A stretch of 64,000 nt of DNA, taken from positions 50,947,265-51,011,264 of the forward strand of contig NC_079516.1 in the NCBI RefSeq assembly GCF_000801105.2. Reading direction: 5' to 3'. The DNA is from Raphanus sativus. Taxonomy: Eukaryota > Streptophyta > Magnoliopsida > Brassicales > Brassicaceae. The position numbers and the translations under genes are program-made. This document shows positions 33,741-44,752 of this stretch, piece after piece (within the stretch, counting starts at the first letter, position 1; each line of letters begins with the position of its first letter). Under the pieces are notes generated by a model that made no database searches, was not told the DNA's origin, and worked only from the letters and a program-made list of their open reading frames with translations.

Positions 33741-36662
33741 TTTGTTTTATCTGGACGGGTTAGTTAGTCGGTTATGACAATCCGAAATGATTTGATAAGA
33801 ATCGTGAGACTGACATGGAATCAAGTGGGGAGGAATTGAGTTTATATAAGAGAGTTTTTGAGTTTGTAATAGTGGTAAGAGATAAAAAAAATAAAAAGGT
33901 TTAGTTATTAAATATATTACTGGTTTGGTGTATTCTCATTTTTATATTCATATTGTATAATATATGTGGACAACAAATTAAACAGTTAAAGGAAAATAAA
34001 TGAAAATGTTTGTATTTATGATTTTAAGATCAGAGGAACTTTGATGGTAATGGCCACATGCAAATGTTGAGGCTAGACCAAATGCGATTCCTAATCAAGT
34101 GGCTCCTACTTGCACATGCTTCAATACACAAGGCTTTATTAGTTTGTCTCTTGCTTCATTTTGCGTTGGTCATATGATCCGATCTCTTATTTGTGTTGTA
34201 TATGTGAAGATTATGTTCAAAGATATATACATAACTTAGAAAATATACATAATCTTCTTTTTGTTATTTACCCATTTACACAAAGATAAATTTAGGTTAA
34301 CTATTTTAAAAGGATTTTCTTATCCTTTTAGAGATTCTTCGATATATTTTTGCTATTTTAGCAGATTTAGATTCAACCTTTTTGTTATCCTTTTTGTTAT
34401 TTAGCAGGTTTAGATTCAACCTTTTTGTTATCCTTTTTGTTATTTAGCAGGTTTAGATTCAACCTTTTTGTTATCTTTTTGTTATTTAGATTTAGATTCT
34501 TCGATATATTTTTGCTATTTTAGCAGATCGAGATTTTCTTATCCTTTTTGTTATTTATCCATTTACACAAAGATAAATTTATGTTAACTATTTTAAAAGG
34601 ATTTTCTTGTCCTTTTAGAGATTCTTCGATATATTTTTGCTATTTTAGCAGCTTTAGATTCAACCCTACTTGTATATCAATGTCATTTCTAAGAAATGAA
34701 TTCGTAATTTGACAAAAAGTAACATGGGCTATCCATAGTACCTACGTAACAAATATTTAAAAGCATCATGCGTGAGTCTCATTCAGAGTTGAAATCATTA
34801 GAAACTTCGAATTAATGTTGGTGAGCTATACTTTTATAGTTCTAATAGTATTGGAACTAATAAACGAACAAACAGATTGATCGTTTGTGTTTCGTCTCTT
34901 TAATCTGATGACCTATATTCTTAATTACTGTTAAACATTTCATATTTTAGCATCGTAAATTTTAGATTGCCTTTTCTCTGTCATTTCTTAGAAAAAGTAT
35001 TCCAACTATAATATTGTTAAGTTTTGTTTTTGGGGTTTGATTACGAATACTATTTTGTTTTAGCTATTTAAATGCTTTGGATTGACTAGAGACACCACTA
35101 ATAGATAAACAAAAATATAGCAAGTGGGACACTAGATGGTCCTTGCATGTCACAAGCACATGCAAGAAGCTCTCGACTTGTGAAGCTCTTCTCATGCATA
35201 TTTCTGATACGTCATTTTCGTGGCCCTTTTATGAATTTTATTAAGTGTCTTCTACGTCTAAAAAATGTAATCAACTTATTATATATGGTACATTTTTAAC
35301 CAAGTTCCTTCATGATTCCCTGAAAATGTAGAAATGTGTTTTTAATATCCGGCAGGAGAAAAACACATTACAGTTTTAGAATTTCAATAGAGAAATGTGT
35401 TTCAATAGTATTCAACATACAATCAAAAAATAACTATTGAATCGTATCCACAAAAAGGTCACGTGAGATCTATCCAAAATGTACCACAAGGAAACAAAAG
35501 GGACCACACTCTAAGCAACCCATCACAAGGGCTTGTCTCTTAGTTTCCCCGAAACTGCTGGGACTAGTCATAACTACGTGCCTGAAGAGTTGCCACTGTT
35601 CCCAAAACAACGTCATTTAAGTGACTCAACTTCTAAGCCGACACAAGATAAACTTAAGTGCAGTTAAGGTTCTCTGAAGATATAGTTCATATAGCTTCTC
35701 ATGTGAGAATTTAATTTTTTTGTTTGGTAGTTAGGATACCGTTCGAGTGGCCTCAACATGACTAGTTTCTAGTTTCAACAGTTTTAATACCTAACCCTGT
35801 TTTGGTTTCTAAGCTTAATTAAGCTTCATATGTTTTGATGAAACTATATTGGTTTGAGGTAGTTGATTCCTAGTATGTTTGGGAATTCGCCTATTCGGGT
35901 ATCCAGTCAGATCGATTCTTTCGAATATTGGTTATGGTGTGTAGGAACCTGAAAGTAACGGGTTTATTCTTTGTATCCAATGTGGGTTTGGATACTCCTC
36001 CGATTTTTGTTGCCCTCGCATTTGATACATGTTTTTAGATATAACAATTTAGGATCCGTTCAAATATTTAAACCGTATCCAATCCAATTTAGGACCTTGT
36101 TTTCGGGTCGATTTTGGATCGTTTTTCTGATGCTAATATTATACCTAACTCTAATTCCTAGTGTCGGTTTAAGAATAGTGAACAACAAAAACTAATTTCA
36201 GAGGTTAGGGTTCTCATAGAAGTCCTGAGAAACTTGTGCTTGAAGCAGAGAAACATGGAGTTGTAAAGTAACAAAATAGAAAGTGATAAACAAACGAGAA
36301 CTGCAAAAGAAAAACAATTCTTGTCTGGTTTTAAGGCAAAGGCAAAGCCAAATCCAAATACAACCATTGTTTACAGGGATGATTGAAGAAGGAACTAGGA
36401 GAAGCAAGAACACATAAATATACATAAAAACATCTGGTTCGGCTTTGATAGCTACCACGGAAGAACAAGATGTAATGAAAAAAAAAGTTTAAACACCTGT
36501 GGTCTCTATGTTGAAACCCCAACACATAAAAAAAATGTTTTACAGAATTAAAAAAAAATGAATCAGACGGTCACAAAGATGTTACCATTTATAGCTAAAG
36601 ACTCCAATGGAGAGCAAAAGAATAGGTTTTATCGACAAAGCTGGAGTCTGCATTAGGCAGCC
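33741..36662. other. EXPA8 promoter region and bZIP18 3' flank
   Basis: About 2.9 kb without a gene. It holds the EXPA8 TATA box and upstream sequence, a nested tandem repeat (34255-34672), AT-rich DNA and, near 36560-36662, the bZIP18 3' UTR. The stretch about 35870-36130 has ggttt/gggtatcc-type words often seen in decayed plant transposons, but I could not define an element. Open frames on both strands here lack domains. Confidence 0.5.
34255..34672. repeat. Nested tandem repeat upstream of EXPA8
   Basis: A block of about 120 bp (acccatttacacaaagataa through ttgctattttagcag) occurs at about 34270-34378 and again at about 34557-34652. Between them a unit of about 40 bp (gtttagattcaacc, then tttttgttatcc, then tttttgttatttagca) repeats about three times. 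Local amplification by replication slippage or unequal exchange is likely. Confidence 0.8.
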
Positions 36663-38663
36663 TCACATGGTGCTGCTGCTTTCACTGACTGCGTCAGACC
36701 TACCAAAGCTTGAGCCTCGTCCACAGCTGCTAATGTCAAGCCCCTGTAACCGTCCAAGAGGGTCTTCATGCATTGCCTCTGCAAAGGAATGAGACTGAGC
36801 CGAGGGATTAGAACCAGCCTGATGCATAAGCTGAGGGTTTTGGCGAGTGGCTGCAGAAGTAACGTTTGGGTTTTGGTTGTTGTTGTTGTTGTTGTTGGGC
36901 TGGAAGAGATGAAACTGATGAGTCATCTGTTGCAGGTTTTGAGCATCGGTTTGTTGCTGATGATGATGATGTTGTTGTTGAAAGAAGGATTGCTGTTGTG
37001 GTTGATGTTGAGCGTACTGCATGTGCGCCATCCCGAGGTTATAAGCATCAGTGTGTGAGGCTTCTCCCGTTGCGAATTTCAGCCTCTCGACTTCCTTTTT
37101 CAGCTGGTCGTTTAGTGCTGCGTAGAGAAGAATCATCTCTGTAAAATGATCTTAAATAACAATAAAAGAAGGGGGAGGAGAGGACATGTTTGTTTTACAT
37201 ACCATCTCGCAACTTGGCTTGTTGTTCCATGACTTGTAGACGAAGCTTGAGCTCGGTATTCTCGGATGACAAACCGGTTGTGTCTCTCTGTAAAGAAGAA
37301 GCAAAGTTATTAGGCACAGTAGAAGAATGTAAATAATGTTATTGAAGTTTTGTAATAAGAAGAAACCTGGAACAAGGAGAGTTGTGCAGAGAGGGTAGTA
37401 GCTTCAGTTTGCAAGGTCTGAACTTTCCTCTCGAGCTCCATAATATACCGAGCCTTCCTCTCTTTTGAACGAGCAGCAGACTGTCGATTAGCTATTATCC
37501 TGCAGAGAGACAGGATTTAGACACATACGGAGCAACCAATCAATCAATAAATAGAAAATGCTGAAATGTTGAAGAGTTTATAAAATAGTACAGAGAGAGT
37601 TTTCTTCACAAACACACTTTTGTTACCATAAATCGTTGAGAACCATTACAAAAGAGGTTCCTCACCATTATGGAAACTCTCAGAGTTTAATGCCCAAAAA
37701 TTTTCAGAACCAAAGCCACTTGACTACTACTAAAAGGGAATGTGAACTCGAAGTACCACACACCAAAAAAGGTAATCATTAGATGGAATCTCTAAACCAA
37801 ACAAGATTGTACAAGTACAACAAGATTAAACAGACAATCCAAACAAAAAAAACTAGTCCAAAAAAAAAAATCTACTTAGGGGCCAATCACATCATCATGA
37901 AAGAGACGTATTGCCATAGAAACTCAAGAATCACATAAAAAGCATTACTTTATGGGACCCTCTTGGTCTCTCTCTCTCTCACCCAAAAAAAGAGTCCTAG
38001 CAAAAAGCAGAACATAGTAGAAGCTAACTAATATTTCAGTTACCGTTGAGATTCAAGAAACAGTGTAATGTAACACGTAACCAAAAAGTACTAATGCATC
38101 ACATCATCAAAACATGAAAAAGTCATAAAGGAACAACCTTTTTTTTTCCCCACGAATTATAAAAAACTGGTCTTTAACGATGAATAAGAAAAAGAATTGA
38201 ATGAAAGACGAAACCTTTTAGCTCTCTTGGGATCAACGACCCAAAGCTCAGCGAGTTTATCAGGAGCCATTGCTTTCTTAGCCTCGATCGACTCCAGACT
38301 CGAAGACCCACCGTCAACGGAGAGGCTGTGCCTGTGCCTAGTCCTACTCGAACTCCCACCTTCCTCTCCTCCTCCTACATTCTCACCGGAAAACGGGTTA
38401 TCGGACCTCGGAGCCGAATCGGATCCGGATCCGAGTTTCTCGATGTCCATGTACGTGCAGAAGATGTCGTCTTCGGATCCAAGCTCCTCGAACCCTCCGA
38501 ACGGTTCCGAGAGATCTAGATCTTCGGGGAGACGGAATTGAACCTCGGAGTGAGCTCGCCGGTGGTACGGTCCTCTGAACGGCGTCGGAGATGGGTTGGT
38601 GGCTAGCGGCTGCTGCGGCGGTGGGCATTGGTTGTTAGATTTCGCGTTCGAAGAATCTTCCAT
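36663..38663 (-). CDS. bZIP18: bZIP18, VIP1-clade (group I) bZIP transcription factor
   Basis: Four exons on -: 38215-38663, 37367-37499, 37203-37287, 36663-37138, giving 380 residues. The N-terminal region has the group I motif [18 protein letters not shown], including an R-x-x-S site typical of 14-3-3 binding, and [12 protein letters not shown]. The basic region spans the exon 1/2 junction: [10 protein letters not shown] then [18 protein letters not shown], with the group-specific lysine at the N-x7-R position. A long leucine zipper follows through exons 2-4. The C-terminus is rich in Gln, His and Asn runs and ends in [16 protein letters not shown]. Group I bZIPs act in pollen, cell wall/vascular development and osmosensory or touch responses. 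The first intron is about 715 bp. A CT-repeat lies in the 5' leader. Order matches At2g40620. Confidence 0.93.
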
Positions 38664-38714
38664 CCTCTCTTCTTGGATCGTCCTTCTTCTCCTCCTCTTT
38701 CTCTCTCTGTGTTT

Positions 38715-38716
38715 CG

Positions 38717-38755
<39 letters not shown>
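38715..38755. repeat. (CT)n microsatellite in the bZIP18 leader
   Basis: About 15 ct units on + (GA on the bZIP18 sense strand), roughly 60 bp upstream of the ATG at 38663. GA/CT tracts in plant leaders can bind BBR/BPC (GAGA-binding) factors; here this is only an inference. Confidence 0.75.
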
Positions 38756-38757
<2 letters not shown>

Positions 38758-40235
38758 TCTATCTGTCGGATTCGGACAGCGAAAAGAGAGATTCAGATTT
38801 CACGTTTCATGTCATGTCTTAAGGGTGATGGAACGGCGTCGTTTGCGGGAGCATTTATTTAATTTTTCCTTTAACCCTTTGACAGTTTGTTTAAAGCTAC
38901 TTTTGATTGAAGCTCTCGTCTTTTGATTACACAAACATCATATAGATTTAAATAACGTTCACGAATTAATTGAAATCTGTGGATTTGCAATTTGGATGTT
39001 TCTTATGCATGATTAGTATCCATCTATCTAGATTTAATTTGAATTATAGTTGGGATAAATTTTTGTGAGATTGCATTCAATATCATAAAAGATGTAATCC
39101 AGCTCTCTTTCGGACTCTAAACTCGTCGAAACATAAATATAGGAATCTACTGAAATATTTAATTGTTGTCATATAATTAATTGTAATCTATCATTTTTTT
39201 TGGACAACATAATTGTAATCTATCATTATAATCTTATAGGTAGGGGTGGATACGATCGGGTATTACCATAATTTTCATATTTATTTCGTATGTTACAGAT
39301 ATCTAATTTTTGGATATACAATATGTTCATCATATTTGACTTACAAAAATACATGTGAATGTTTACTCACTGAATTGTCAAAACTAAAAAAATATGATCT
39401 TCATAACACAAAAACATAAATACCTAGTCCTCTATTACATAAGGTTTGATTGGATGTATGAAGAATACACAAATTTGCAATAGGAGTAACATATGGGATT
39501 TCCGTAACTATTGATACATTCAGGCCATATAGTCCAAAGGTATACAGTTGTACTCTAACATATTGTGTGTTTAATATAGTTAAATCAACTTCATATAAAA
39601 AAAAGAAGATAATAGTATGTAATCATTTTTGTACTCTTTTTCTTCATAAGATTTGTAGTTATGATAATTTTGTGTATATATCTATTGAAAAACTTTTAAT
39701 TGAGTAAAAACAAAAAGGTATTAAATCAAGAATCAAGAGTATTTTAAAACATGAAGTAAATTGACTATCTATTATATAAATTATTTGCTGACCAAAAAAT
39801 ATGAAGTATTAGATATTATGATTTTGAACAATTCACACTTTATGAGGATTTTAGAGAATACACACTTTATGAATTACTAATTAAACAATTAGACAAAACA
39901 TAACATTTGCTAAATAGTATAAGTCGCATGGTTCTCATCGACAATAATATGTCTTCTATCTAACATCACATCTTGTGATTTATTTCCAAAACAGTTATTG
40001 CATTTCGTTTTCTCAAAAAAATGAATGATCTCATGTTATAGTGTTGTAGTTTGCTTACCTCAAATCATCATCCTTGTAACTTGTTTATATGACTCTAGTG
40101 CACTGCTTGCGCAGTGTCTTAGCAGTTTTACATTTATTTGCTATTTGATCAATCAATAAAAATATTGATTAATAATGATAATTAAAAATTATGATATTAT
40201 TGAAATTTTGATCTATTTTTGAACATCTATTTGAA
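38756..40235. other. bZIP18 upstream region up to the MULE insertion
   Basis: AT-rich intergenic DNA with no gene seen. The MULE target-site duplication starts at 40236. Confidence 0.5.
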
Positions 40236-40244
40236 TAATTTAAA
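40236..40244. repeat. Left 9-bp target-site duplication of the MULE
   Basis: taatttaaa, identical to 50321-50329 on the other side of the element. A 9-bp duplication is typical of Mutator-like transposases. Confidence 0.92.
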
Positions 40245-40826
40245 GGGCTTATTGCAAAAGTGACTCAAAACTTGAATTCAAACAGAAAACTAACCTTTTC
40301 TTTTGACTCATTTTTTTTTTGAGTTTTTAACCCCACATCTGCATTTTATCTACGAAAATGCCATTAACCCTTTTTTTTTTTTTTTTTCGAAAATGGCTTC
40401 TTTACTGTCTCAACCTCATTTTCTTCAAGTATTTACAATATTGCCACTGCCATGAATAGTGGGAACAACCTTGTACGAACTGTTTGGAGCTTTTAATGCC
40501 CTTTAATGCACGTAAATCTCTTTACACTCTCTCTGTTTCAATTGTTATGAACTAAAAACAACATTTCTTTCACTTTCTCTCCATATTCATCCAAAAAACT
40601 GAAGCTTTTGATTCAAAATTGTTTGGAGCCATATTTCTTTCGTTTTGACTTACGGTTGCTTTCGTTTGAGGTTCTGGGTGGTTGGAGAAGACCCTGTGTG
40701 CAAACAAAGTCATCTCACCTAGTTGAAGGTACGAATTTGAATTTTTTTCAAAATCTGTTCGCGTAGAAGACTTACAAGTAAGTCATCTGTATGTAGAAGA
40801 CTTACTGATGAGTCTTCTGGTCAAAC

Positions 40827-41521
40827 GGACGACTTAAACTAAGTCGTCCAGCTTTGTTTGGTGAAAAAAAACAGTCCAGACGACTTATATATAAGTCGTC
40901 TACGAGAAACAGGCTAGTTTTGCATTTGACCGAATCGTGTCAGATCTTTGACTATTTCTGGACGACTTATAATTCAGTCGTCTCTCGGAAAGTTAAAATT
41001 TCAATATTTTATTAAACTAGACGACTTACGTGTAAGTCGTCTTAGGTTAGTTTTGTAGTTGAAAAATAAAACTTCATAATTTAATTTTTACCAGACGACA
41101 TAATATAAAGTCGTCCCGTCAGAAGACTTAATTTAAAGTCGTCCGGGGAAAGCAAAGTCGTCCAGAATTTTTCCCAATTAAGTCGTCCAAACCTTGCTTA
41201 TCCCGGACGACCTTAAATTAAGTCGTCTAGCTGGACGACTTTTAGTTAAGTCGTCTGGAGAAAGTTAAATTTCAAGTTTTATTTTTCAATTACAAAACTA
41301 ACCTGGGACGACTTACGTGTAAGTCGTCTAGTTTGAATAAAATATTGAAATTTTTACTTTCCAGAGACGACTGATTTATAAGTCGTCCAGAAATAGTCAA
41401 AGATCTGACACGATTCGGTCAAATGCAAAACTAGCCCGTTTTTCGTAGACGACTTATATATAAGTCGTCTGAATTTTTTTTTTTAACAAACAAAGCCGGA
41501 CGACTTAGAATTAAGTCGTCC
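40827..41521. repeat. Long inverted repeat in the left subterminal region of the MULE
   Basis: About 255 bp (40827-41085) is repeated almost exactly in inverted orientation at 41265-41521. The paired blocks include tgaccgaatcgtgtcagatc, tttcaatattttatt and acgacttacgtgtaagtcgt. The spacer of about 180 bp is also filled with AAGTCGTC motifs. A transcript across it would fold into a long hairpin. Confidence 0.9.
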
Positions 41522-41672
41522 CTTTTAATTTTCAATTGCAAAAGTGACCTCTTTAGACGACTTACCTTTAAGTCTTCTGGACGACTTAAATCTAAGTCGT
41601 CTGCGATAATGTTTGTTGAACTTCTTCATTTTCTCTATGTTTACTAATGTGTTTTATTTTGAATATTTGCAG

Positions 41673-44096
41673 ATGATTTTTAAGTTACATGCAGTGTATG
41701 GAGAATGGTTGTTGAGAGATTTCCGTTGGGATTTTGTGGTTGATGATCTCAAAGGAGCAAGATTGTTTTTATTGAATGAAGATTCAACACATGCTGAACT
41801 TGTTGCAATGGCTCAAGAAGATTATAACCTGGACATGAGATCAGTGACTGTGGAGATTAGCTACTCATTACCAGCAGAAATGATGATGACTCCAAGCAGT
41901 CCTCCCATTCATGTTACAAGTGATAGACAAGTTCGAAACTTGCTCGAGATACTCAAAACGCATAGAGTATGTCTTTGTGTATCAAGCCGCAGCAAGGTGG
42001 AAACGGTTTCAGAGAAAAGAGAAGAAGCTGGTGATAATGATGAAGCTGGTGAATGGGAAGAAGATGTTGGTGATAATGATGAAGCTGGTGAATGGGAAGA
42101 AGATGTTGGTGATAATGATGAGGCTGATGAATGTTTTGAAGATGTTGGTGATAATGAGTCTGTTGAAGATGAAAATCAAGATGGGGAGGAGGAAAATGGG
42201 GAGGAGGAAAATGGGGAGGAGGATGCTGATAACACTATTGTTGGTGAAACGGATCAGAATGGTGGGGATTACAGTCTTTATGGAAAGGTTCTAGATGAGG
42301 ACGAGGAAGATGATGATAATATTTGTTTTGAAGAAATTGAAAAGACATATGCTAAGACAAATGCTATTGAAGGAGGAAAATCGGATTGTACCAGCATCTA
42401 TGTCAACCAGAGTTTTGTTAGCAAGGATGCACTGCTTTCAGAGCTGCGGTTGACAGCAGTGAGGGGTAGGTTTTCTTTCAGAATATACAAATCAACAAAA
42501 ACTCTCCTTGTGGCAATATGTCGGGTTAGCGGTTGTGGATGGAAGATCAGAGCGAGTGTGAAACATGGGTCAAACACGTTTTGGGTAACAAAGTATGTGG
42601 AAAAACATTTATGCTCAATTGGAGACCGAATCGCTCAGCGGAGACACTGTACTCCAAAGTATGTTGGTAGTCTTTTCATTGATCGTGTTGGGATCATTGA
42701 TGGGATAACTCCACAGCATATCACTGATGCAATGAAGAACATGTTTGGCATGACGCTTGATTACACCACTTCATACAGAGCACTGTTATATGCACAGAAA
42801 TTGGTGAGAGGATCAGCAGAAGAAGGGTATTCGCGTCTGCCTTCATATCTCGAGCAAATCTCCATTGCAAATCCTGATTCTATCACGGCTATAGAACTTG
42901 ATTCTGAGAAAAGATTTAAGTATCTATTTCTCTCTTTTGGAGCTTCTATCAAAGGTTTTAAGTATCAGAGAAGGGTCATTGTGGTGGATGGAACTCACCT
43001 AAGTGGAAAGTATGGAGGTGTTATGTTAGTTGCAGCCGCACAAGATGGCAATTTTCAGATATTCCCATTGGCTTTTGGGATCGTGGATGCTGAAGATGAA
43101 CCTTCTTGGGAATGGTTTTTCACAAAATTGGCTAGTTGTATATCTCATGACAAGCCTCTGGTGATAGTCTCTGACCGGCACGCGGCCATTAAAAGTGCGT
43201 GTGAGAAGGTGTTTCCTTGGGCAACCCGAGGAATATGTTATTATCACCTTCAAGATAACATTGTCAAAAAGTTTAAAGGGAAACATCTCATGTACTTGGT
43301 GAAAGGGGCTGCTTATGCGCACACGGTTCACGATTTTAACCGGTACATGGCTGAGATACGGAGTGCAAACCCGGAACTTGCAACGTATTTGGAGAAGGCC
43401 GACGCCAAGCTATGGTCAAGGGTTTATTGTAAGGGGAACAGGTTCAACATAAAAACAAGCAACATCGCTGAATCTATTAATTCCGCACTGAAGCGAGCAA
43501 GAGGATTTCCGATTCCGTTCCTGCTGGAGTTCATAAGGCAGAAGTTAGGAAAATGGTATTGGAAAAGGAGACAAGATGCTTTGAGTCTCCCAACTGTACA
43601 TAGCCGGGGTGTTGAATACTTGCTTGCTGTTCGATCAGAGATAGCGGATACGATGACGGTCGAACCAATTGATGGATGGCGTTTCTTTGTCAAAGGTGGC
43701 AAAATGGACTGTGCGGTTGATTTGGAACATGTAAAGTGTGGTTGTGGTGTCTATGGAGTGGAGAAAATACCTTGCTCTCATGCTATAGCAGCTGGAACAC
43801 ATGCTGGTGTGCATATCGACACACTTGTATGTCCACTTTACTCAAAGAATCATCTGTATGCAGGATACTCAGAGAATATATATCCTATCGTGTCACAACA
43901 TATTGAGGAACGAGAATGCTTTCCTCCAAACGTAAAGCGTGGTCCGGGGAGACAGAAGAAATCAAGATGGCAATCTTGGTTGGAGCTATCTAGGATGAGG
44001 GGACACAAACCCAGGAAGAAACACAGGGCACGGAGATGCTCAAACTGCAAGGAAACTGGCCATACGAAACCACAATGTACACAACCAGTTGACTAG
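41673..44096 (+). CDS. MURA-type MULE transposase
   Basis: An open frame of 807 residues. The ATG at 41673 lies directly after a splice-acceptor-like ttgcag, so a leader intron is likely. The frame is open further upstream to 41613 but that part is poor coding sequence. The N-terminal 100 residues form a conserved MULE N-terminal region. An acidic repeat (GDNDEAGEWEEDV, about 115-180) and a Glu/Asp-rich stretch follow. About 262-316 is the MuDR DNA-binding zinc motif (CRVSGCGWKIRA ... KHLCS). The DDE catalytic core is at about 435-600: VVDGTHLSGKY, SDRHAAIKSA, and the glutamate in NIAESINSAL. The SWIM zinc finger is at about 688-710 (CGCGVYGVEKIPCSHAIAAG), and a CCHC knuckle at about 788-801 (CSNCKETGHTKPQC). 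All catalytic residues are present. It acts in the nucleus to cut and join the element ends. Motif arrays start directly after its stop codon. Confidence 0.95.
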   Translation: MIFKLHAVYGEWLLRDFRWDFVVDDLKGARLFLLNEDSTHAELVAMAQEDYNLDMRSVTVEISYSLPAEMMMTPSSPPIHVTSDRQVRNLLEILKTHRVCLCVSSRSKVETVSEKREEAGDNDEAGEWEEDVGDNDEAGEWEEDVGDNDEADECFEDVGDNESVEDENQDGEEENGEEENGEEDADNTIVGETDQNGGDYSLYGKVLDEDEEDDDNICFEEIEKTYAKTNAIEGGKSDCTSIYVNQSFVSKDALLSELRLTAVRGRFSFRIYKSTKTLLVAICRVSGCGWKIRASVKHGSNTFWVTKYVEKHLCSIGDRIAQRRHCTPKYVGSLFIDRVGIIDGITPQHITDAMKNMFGMTLDYTTSYRALLYAQKLVRGSAEEGYSRLPSYLEQISIANPDSITAIELDSEKRFKYLFLSFGASIKGFKYQRRVIVVDGTHLSGKYGGVMLVAAAQDGNFQIFPLAFGIVDAEDEPSWEWFFTKLASCISHDKPLVIVSDRHAAIKSACEKVFPWATRGICYYHLQDNIVKKFKGKHLMYLVKGAAYAHTVHDFNRYMAEIRSANPELATYLEKADAKLWSRVYCKGNRFNIKTSNIAESINSALKRARGFPIPFLLEFIRQKLGKWYWKRRQDALSLPTVHSRGVEYLLAVRSEIADTMTVEPIDGWRFFVKGGKMDCAVDLEHVKCGCGVYGVEKIPCSHAIAAGTHAGVHIDTLVCPLYSKNHLYAGYSENIYPIVSQHIEERECFPPNVKRGPGRQKKSRWQSWLELSRMRGHKPRKKHRARRCSNCKETGHTKPQCTQPVD

Positions 44097-44560
44097 TTGT
44101 CCAGACGACCTAAATATAAGTCGTCCAGTCTTGATTACCCGTCCAGACGACTAATTTCTAAGTCGTCCAGTGTTTCGTCTACCTTCTACGAAGTCGTCCA
44201 GTGTATTAGACTACCTTCTACTATCCCTTCAAGTGTATTTTTTTAGACGACCTTTTACGAAGTCGTCCAGTGTATTTAAGTCGTCCAGTGTATTTAAGTC
44301 GTCCAGTGTTTAGACTACCTTCTACTATCCCTTCAAGTGTATTTTTGTAAGTCGTCCAGCTGGAAAACCTTCCAGACGACTTATTTGTAAGTCGTCCAGC
44401 TGGAAAACCTTCCAGACGACTTATTTGTAAGTCGTCCAGCTGGAAAACCTTCCAGACGACTTATTTGTAAGTCGTCCAGCTGGAAAACCTTCCAGACGAC
44501 TTATTTGTAAGTCGTCCAGCTGGAAAACCTTCCAGACGACTTATTTGTAAGTTAGAAAAT
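44097..44560. repeat. AAGTCGTC-motif array downstream of the transposase, with a 40-bp minisatellite
   Basis: Irregular motif copies at 44100-44310 are followed by about five tandem copies of a 40-bp unit (44347-44549). The unit reads gtaagtcgtccagctggaaa then accttccagacgacttattt. Each unit contains one motif in each orientation around a cagctg palindrome. Confidence 0.9.
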
Positions 44561-44752
44561 CTATACAAGTTAGAAAATCAAATAAATCATACATGCCCAC
44601 AAACATACAAATAGATTTGTGTAAACAAATAGTTCAAATATACAAATAGATTTGTGTATACAAATAGTTCAAATATACAAATTGATTTGTGTATCTATAC
44701 AAGTTAAAAAATCTATACAAGTTAAAAAATCTATACAAATTGATTTGTGTAT

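Noticed and set aside
36158..36525. Overlapping hydrophobic open frames downstream of bZIP18
   Set aside because: Three overlapping frames of low complexity, no conserved motif; best explained as 3' flank of bZIP18.
41911..42294. Lys/Met-rich open frame inside the transposase
   Set aside because: Out-of-frame shadow of the acidic repeat region of MURA.
44347..44549. Regularly spaced direct repeats resembling a CRISPR array
   Set aside because: Units are contiguous 40-bp tandem repeats without unique spacers, in a plant nuclear transposon; it is a minisatellite.
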